The notes under the pieces: model-generated | What the model was told of the DNA's origin: nothing | Databases searched by the model: none | What the model saw: the letters and a program-made list of their open reading frames with translations, nothing else | In this document: one piece after another, positions 4,467 through 5,814 of the stretch | Position numbering within the stretch: the stretch's first letter is position 1 | How the letters are laid out: every line of letters starts with the position of its first letter | Translations under genes and position numbers: made by a program | Source: Gammaproteobacteria bacterium | Lineage (GTDB): Bacteria; Pseudomonadota; Gammaproteobacteria; Chromatiales; Chromatiaceae | Length of the DNA stretch: 5,814 nucleotides | NCBI GenBank assembly: GCA_013041975.1 | Contig: JABDQZ010000288.1 | Span: 1 to 5,814, forward strand | Direction: 5' to 3'

Positions 4467-5814
4467 TTATATCATTTCACTGGCAGGTGACAGCTGCATT
4501 TCATGATGCCCTTTTCCTGCCTGAATCATTGGGTAAACGTTTTCTTCAGGATCAACAACAATATCCATGAAAACCAGCCTGTCTTTCATCGCAAAGGCTT
4601 CTGACATAGCCCCTTCCAGGTCGCCTGGTTTGGTCACCTGCATACCAACATGACCGTAACTTTCAGCCAGTTTGACAAAGTCAGGCAAGGCATCGACATA
4701 TGAATTTGAATAACGTTTGTCGTAGAAAAATTCCTGCCACTGGCGCACCATTCCCATGTAACCATTGTTCAGCAGAATGATTTTGACTGGCAGGTCATAC
4801 TGCCTCGCTGTTGCCAGTTCCTGAATACACATCTGGATACTTGCCTCACCGGTTATACAGGCAACCTCGGCATCAGGGTAAGCCAGCTTTACGCCGAGCG
4901 CGGCAGGCAGACCGAAGCCCATAGTGCCCAGGCCACCGGAATTGATCCAGCGGCGCGGCTTGTCGAATGGATAAAACTGCGCAGCAAACATCTGGTGCTG
5001 GCCGACATCCGACGTGATATAGGCATCACCATTGGTCACCTTATGCAGGGTTTCAACCGCAAACTGTGGCTTGATGATATCGCTTTCACGATTGTACTTG
5101 AGACAATCCATGCCACGCCATTTATCGATCTGCTGCCACCAGGCCGTCAAATCGAGATTCACATCCGAACGCTCCTTGAGAACACGCAGAAAATCTTTAA
5201 GAACTGTCTTGACACTGCCTACTATCGGCACATCAACACGAACATTTTTCGAGATTGAGGCCGGATCGATATCGATATGAATGATTTTTGCACCCGGGCA
5301 GAACTTCTCGATATGACCAGTCACACGATCGTCGAAACGCGCGCCGACAGCCAGCAACACATCCGTATCGTGCATCGCCATATTCGCTTCGTAAGTACCG
5401 TGCATGCCCAGCATACCGATAAACTGCTGATCAGTACCCGGGAAGGCTCCCAGTCCCATCAGTGTATTAGTTACCGGTAGATTGAGCTTCTTGGCCAGTT
5501 CAGTCAGCTCCTTGGATGCATCGCTTAGCACGACGCCGCCACCGGTATACATAACCGGACGTTTGGAATTCAATAACAGATCAACAGCTCTTTTGATCTG
5601 GCCAAGATGTCCTTTGACAACCGGGTTGTAGGAGCGCATCTTGATGGAATCGGGATATTGATATTCGATTTTGATACCAGGATCCGTCAAATCCTTGGGA
5701 ATATCGATCACCACTGGTCCGGGCCGACCCGTTGTCGCAATATAAAAAGCTTTTTTGATCGTTTCTGCCAGTGTATCCAGTGATTCAACAAGAAAATTAT
5801 GTTTTACACAGGGG
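4467..5814 (-). CDS. ilvI: Acetolactate synthase large (catalytic) subunit, 5' end cut by window edge
   Basis: This ThDP-, FAD- and Mg2+-dependent enzyme condenses two pyruvates to acetolactate, or pyruvate with 2-ketobutyrate. The frame stays open to the window edge: 448 residues are visible and roughly 125 N-terminal residues, including the catalytic glutamate, lie outside. The visible part begins in the first ThDP domain (VKHNFLVESLDT, GRPGPVVIDIPKD) and continues through the central FAD-binding domain (GMLGMHGTYEANMAMHDTD, VGARFDDRVTG, HIDIDPASISKN). It ends with the ThDP-diphosphate domain (SDVGQHQMFAA, INSGGLGTMGFGLPAALG, then LNN about 27 residues after the metal motif). The metal motif reads Gly-Glu-Ala-Ser where the family consensus is Gly-Asp-Gly-Ser. 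The GTG at 5714 is internal, since conserved sequence continues upstream of it. The sequence resembles IlvI more than IlvB or IlvG as I remember them; ilvB is the alternative symbol. Confidence 0.96.
   Translation of the reverse strand, partial: PCVKHNFLVESLDTLAETIKKAFYIATTGRPGPVVIDIPKDLTDPGIKIEYQYPDSIKMRSYNPVVKGHLGQIKRAVDLLLNSKRPVMYTGGGVVLSDASKELTELAKKLNLPVTNTLMGLGAFPGTDQQFIGMLGMHGTYEANMAMHDTDVLLAVGARFDDRVTGHIEKFCPGAKIIHIDIDPASISKNVRVDVPIVGSVKTVLKDFLRVLKERSDVNLDLTAWWQQIDKWRGMDCLKYNRESDIIKPQFAVETLHKVTNGDAYITSDVGQHQMFAAQFYPFDKPRRWINSGGLGTMGFGLPAALGVKLAYPDAEVACITGEASIQMCIQELATARQYDLPVKIILLNNGYMGMVRQWQEFFYDKRYSNSYVDALPDFVKLAESYGHVGMQVTKPGDLEGAMSEAFAMKDRLVFMDIVVDPEENVYPMIQAGKGHHEMQLSPASEMI

Noticed and set aside
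4467..5714. Reading the acetolactate synthase gene as starting at GTG 5714
   Set aside because: The frame is open upstream to the window edge and encodes conserved family sequence (VKHNFLVESL, GRPGP) immediately before that GTG, so the gene is cut by the window rather than short.
1..5814. CRISPR array, prophage, insertion sequence or defence system
   Set aside because: There are no regularly spaced direct repeats, no transposase or integrase reading frames, and all long minus-strand frames are housekeeping enzymes.

Overview
This window is a branched-chain amino acid biosynthesis block with a phospholipid gene inside it. Every gene is on the minus strand, so transcription runs from high to low coordinates. 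In transcription order the genes are: the acetolactate synthase large subunit (ilvI/ilvB type, 5' end outside the window), its ACT-domain small subunit (ilvH/ilvN), ketol-acid reductoisomerase (ilvC), phosphatidylserine synthase (pssA), and 2-isopropylmalate synthase (leuA, last few codons outside the window). The protein families, the 163-residue IlvH, the short class I IlvC and the ilvI-ilvH-ilvC-pssA-leuA order point to a gammaproteobacterium. A genus cannot be named from the sequence. Base composition and codon use look uniform, with no sign of recent gene transfer in the coding regions.

Layout. At 4467-5814 and 3962-4453 the two synthase subunits sit 13 bp apart and must be co-transcribed. 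The 138-bp gap before ilvC (3824-3961) holds an 81-bp imperfect palindrome that resembles a small dispersed repeat. ilvC (2807-3823) is followed by a textbook intrinsic terminator. The 215-bp gap before pssA then contains two further hairpins that exclude each other, and a second intrinsic terminator. pssA (1815-2591) is therefore at least partly uncoupled from ilvC. The 306-bp gap between pssA and leuA carries a sigma70-like promoter overlapping the pssA stop codon. Downstream of it lie a 35-codon leucine-rich leader ORF and several hairpins, which look like a leucine attenuation leader.

How the genes work together. IlvI/IlvH make acetolactate from pyruvate (or acetohydroxybutyrate with 2-ketobutyrate), and IlvC converts it to the dihydroxy acid. 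After dehydration (enzyme not in the window), 2-ketoisovalerate goes to valine or, through LeuA, to leucine. PssA makes phosphatidylserine, the precursor of phosphatidylethanolamine, and has no metabolic link to the others. Its position here is a conserved synteny known from other proteobacteria.

I found no new multi-gene system. The points most worth a second look are regulatory: the leuA leader, the double-terminator segment between ilvC and pssA, the palindromic element before ilvC, and an unusual Gly-Glu-Ala-Ser thiamine-diphosphate motif in the acetolactate synthase. No tRNA, rRNA, CRISPR array or transposase gene was seen.
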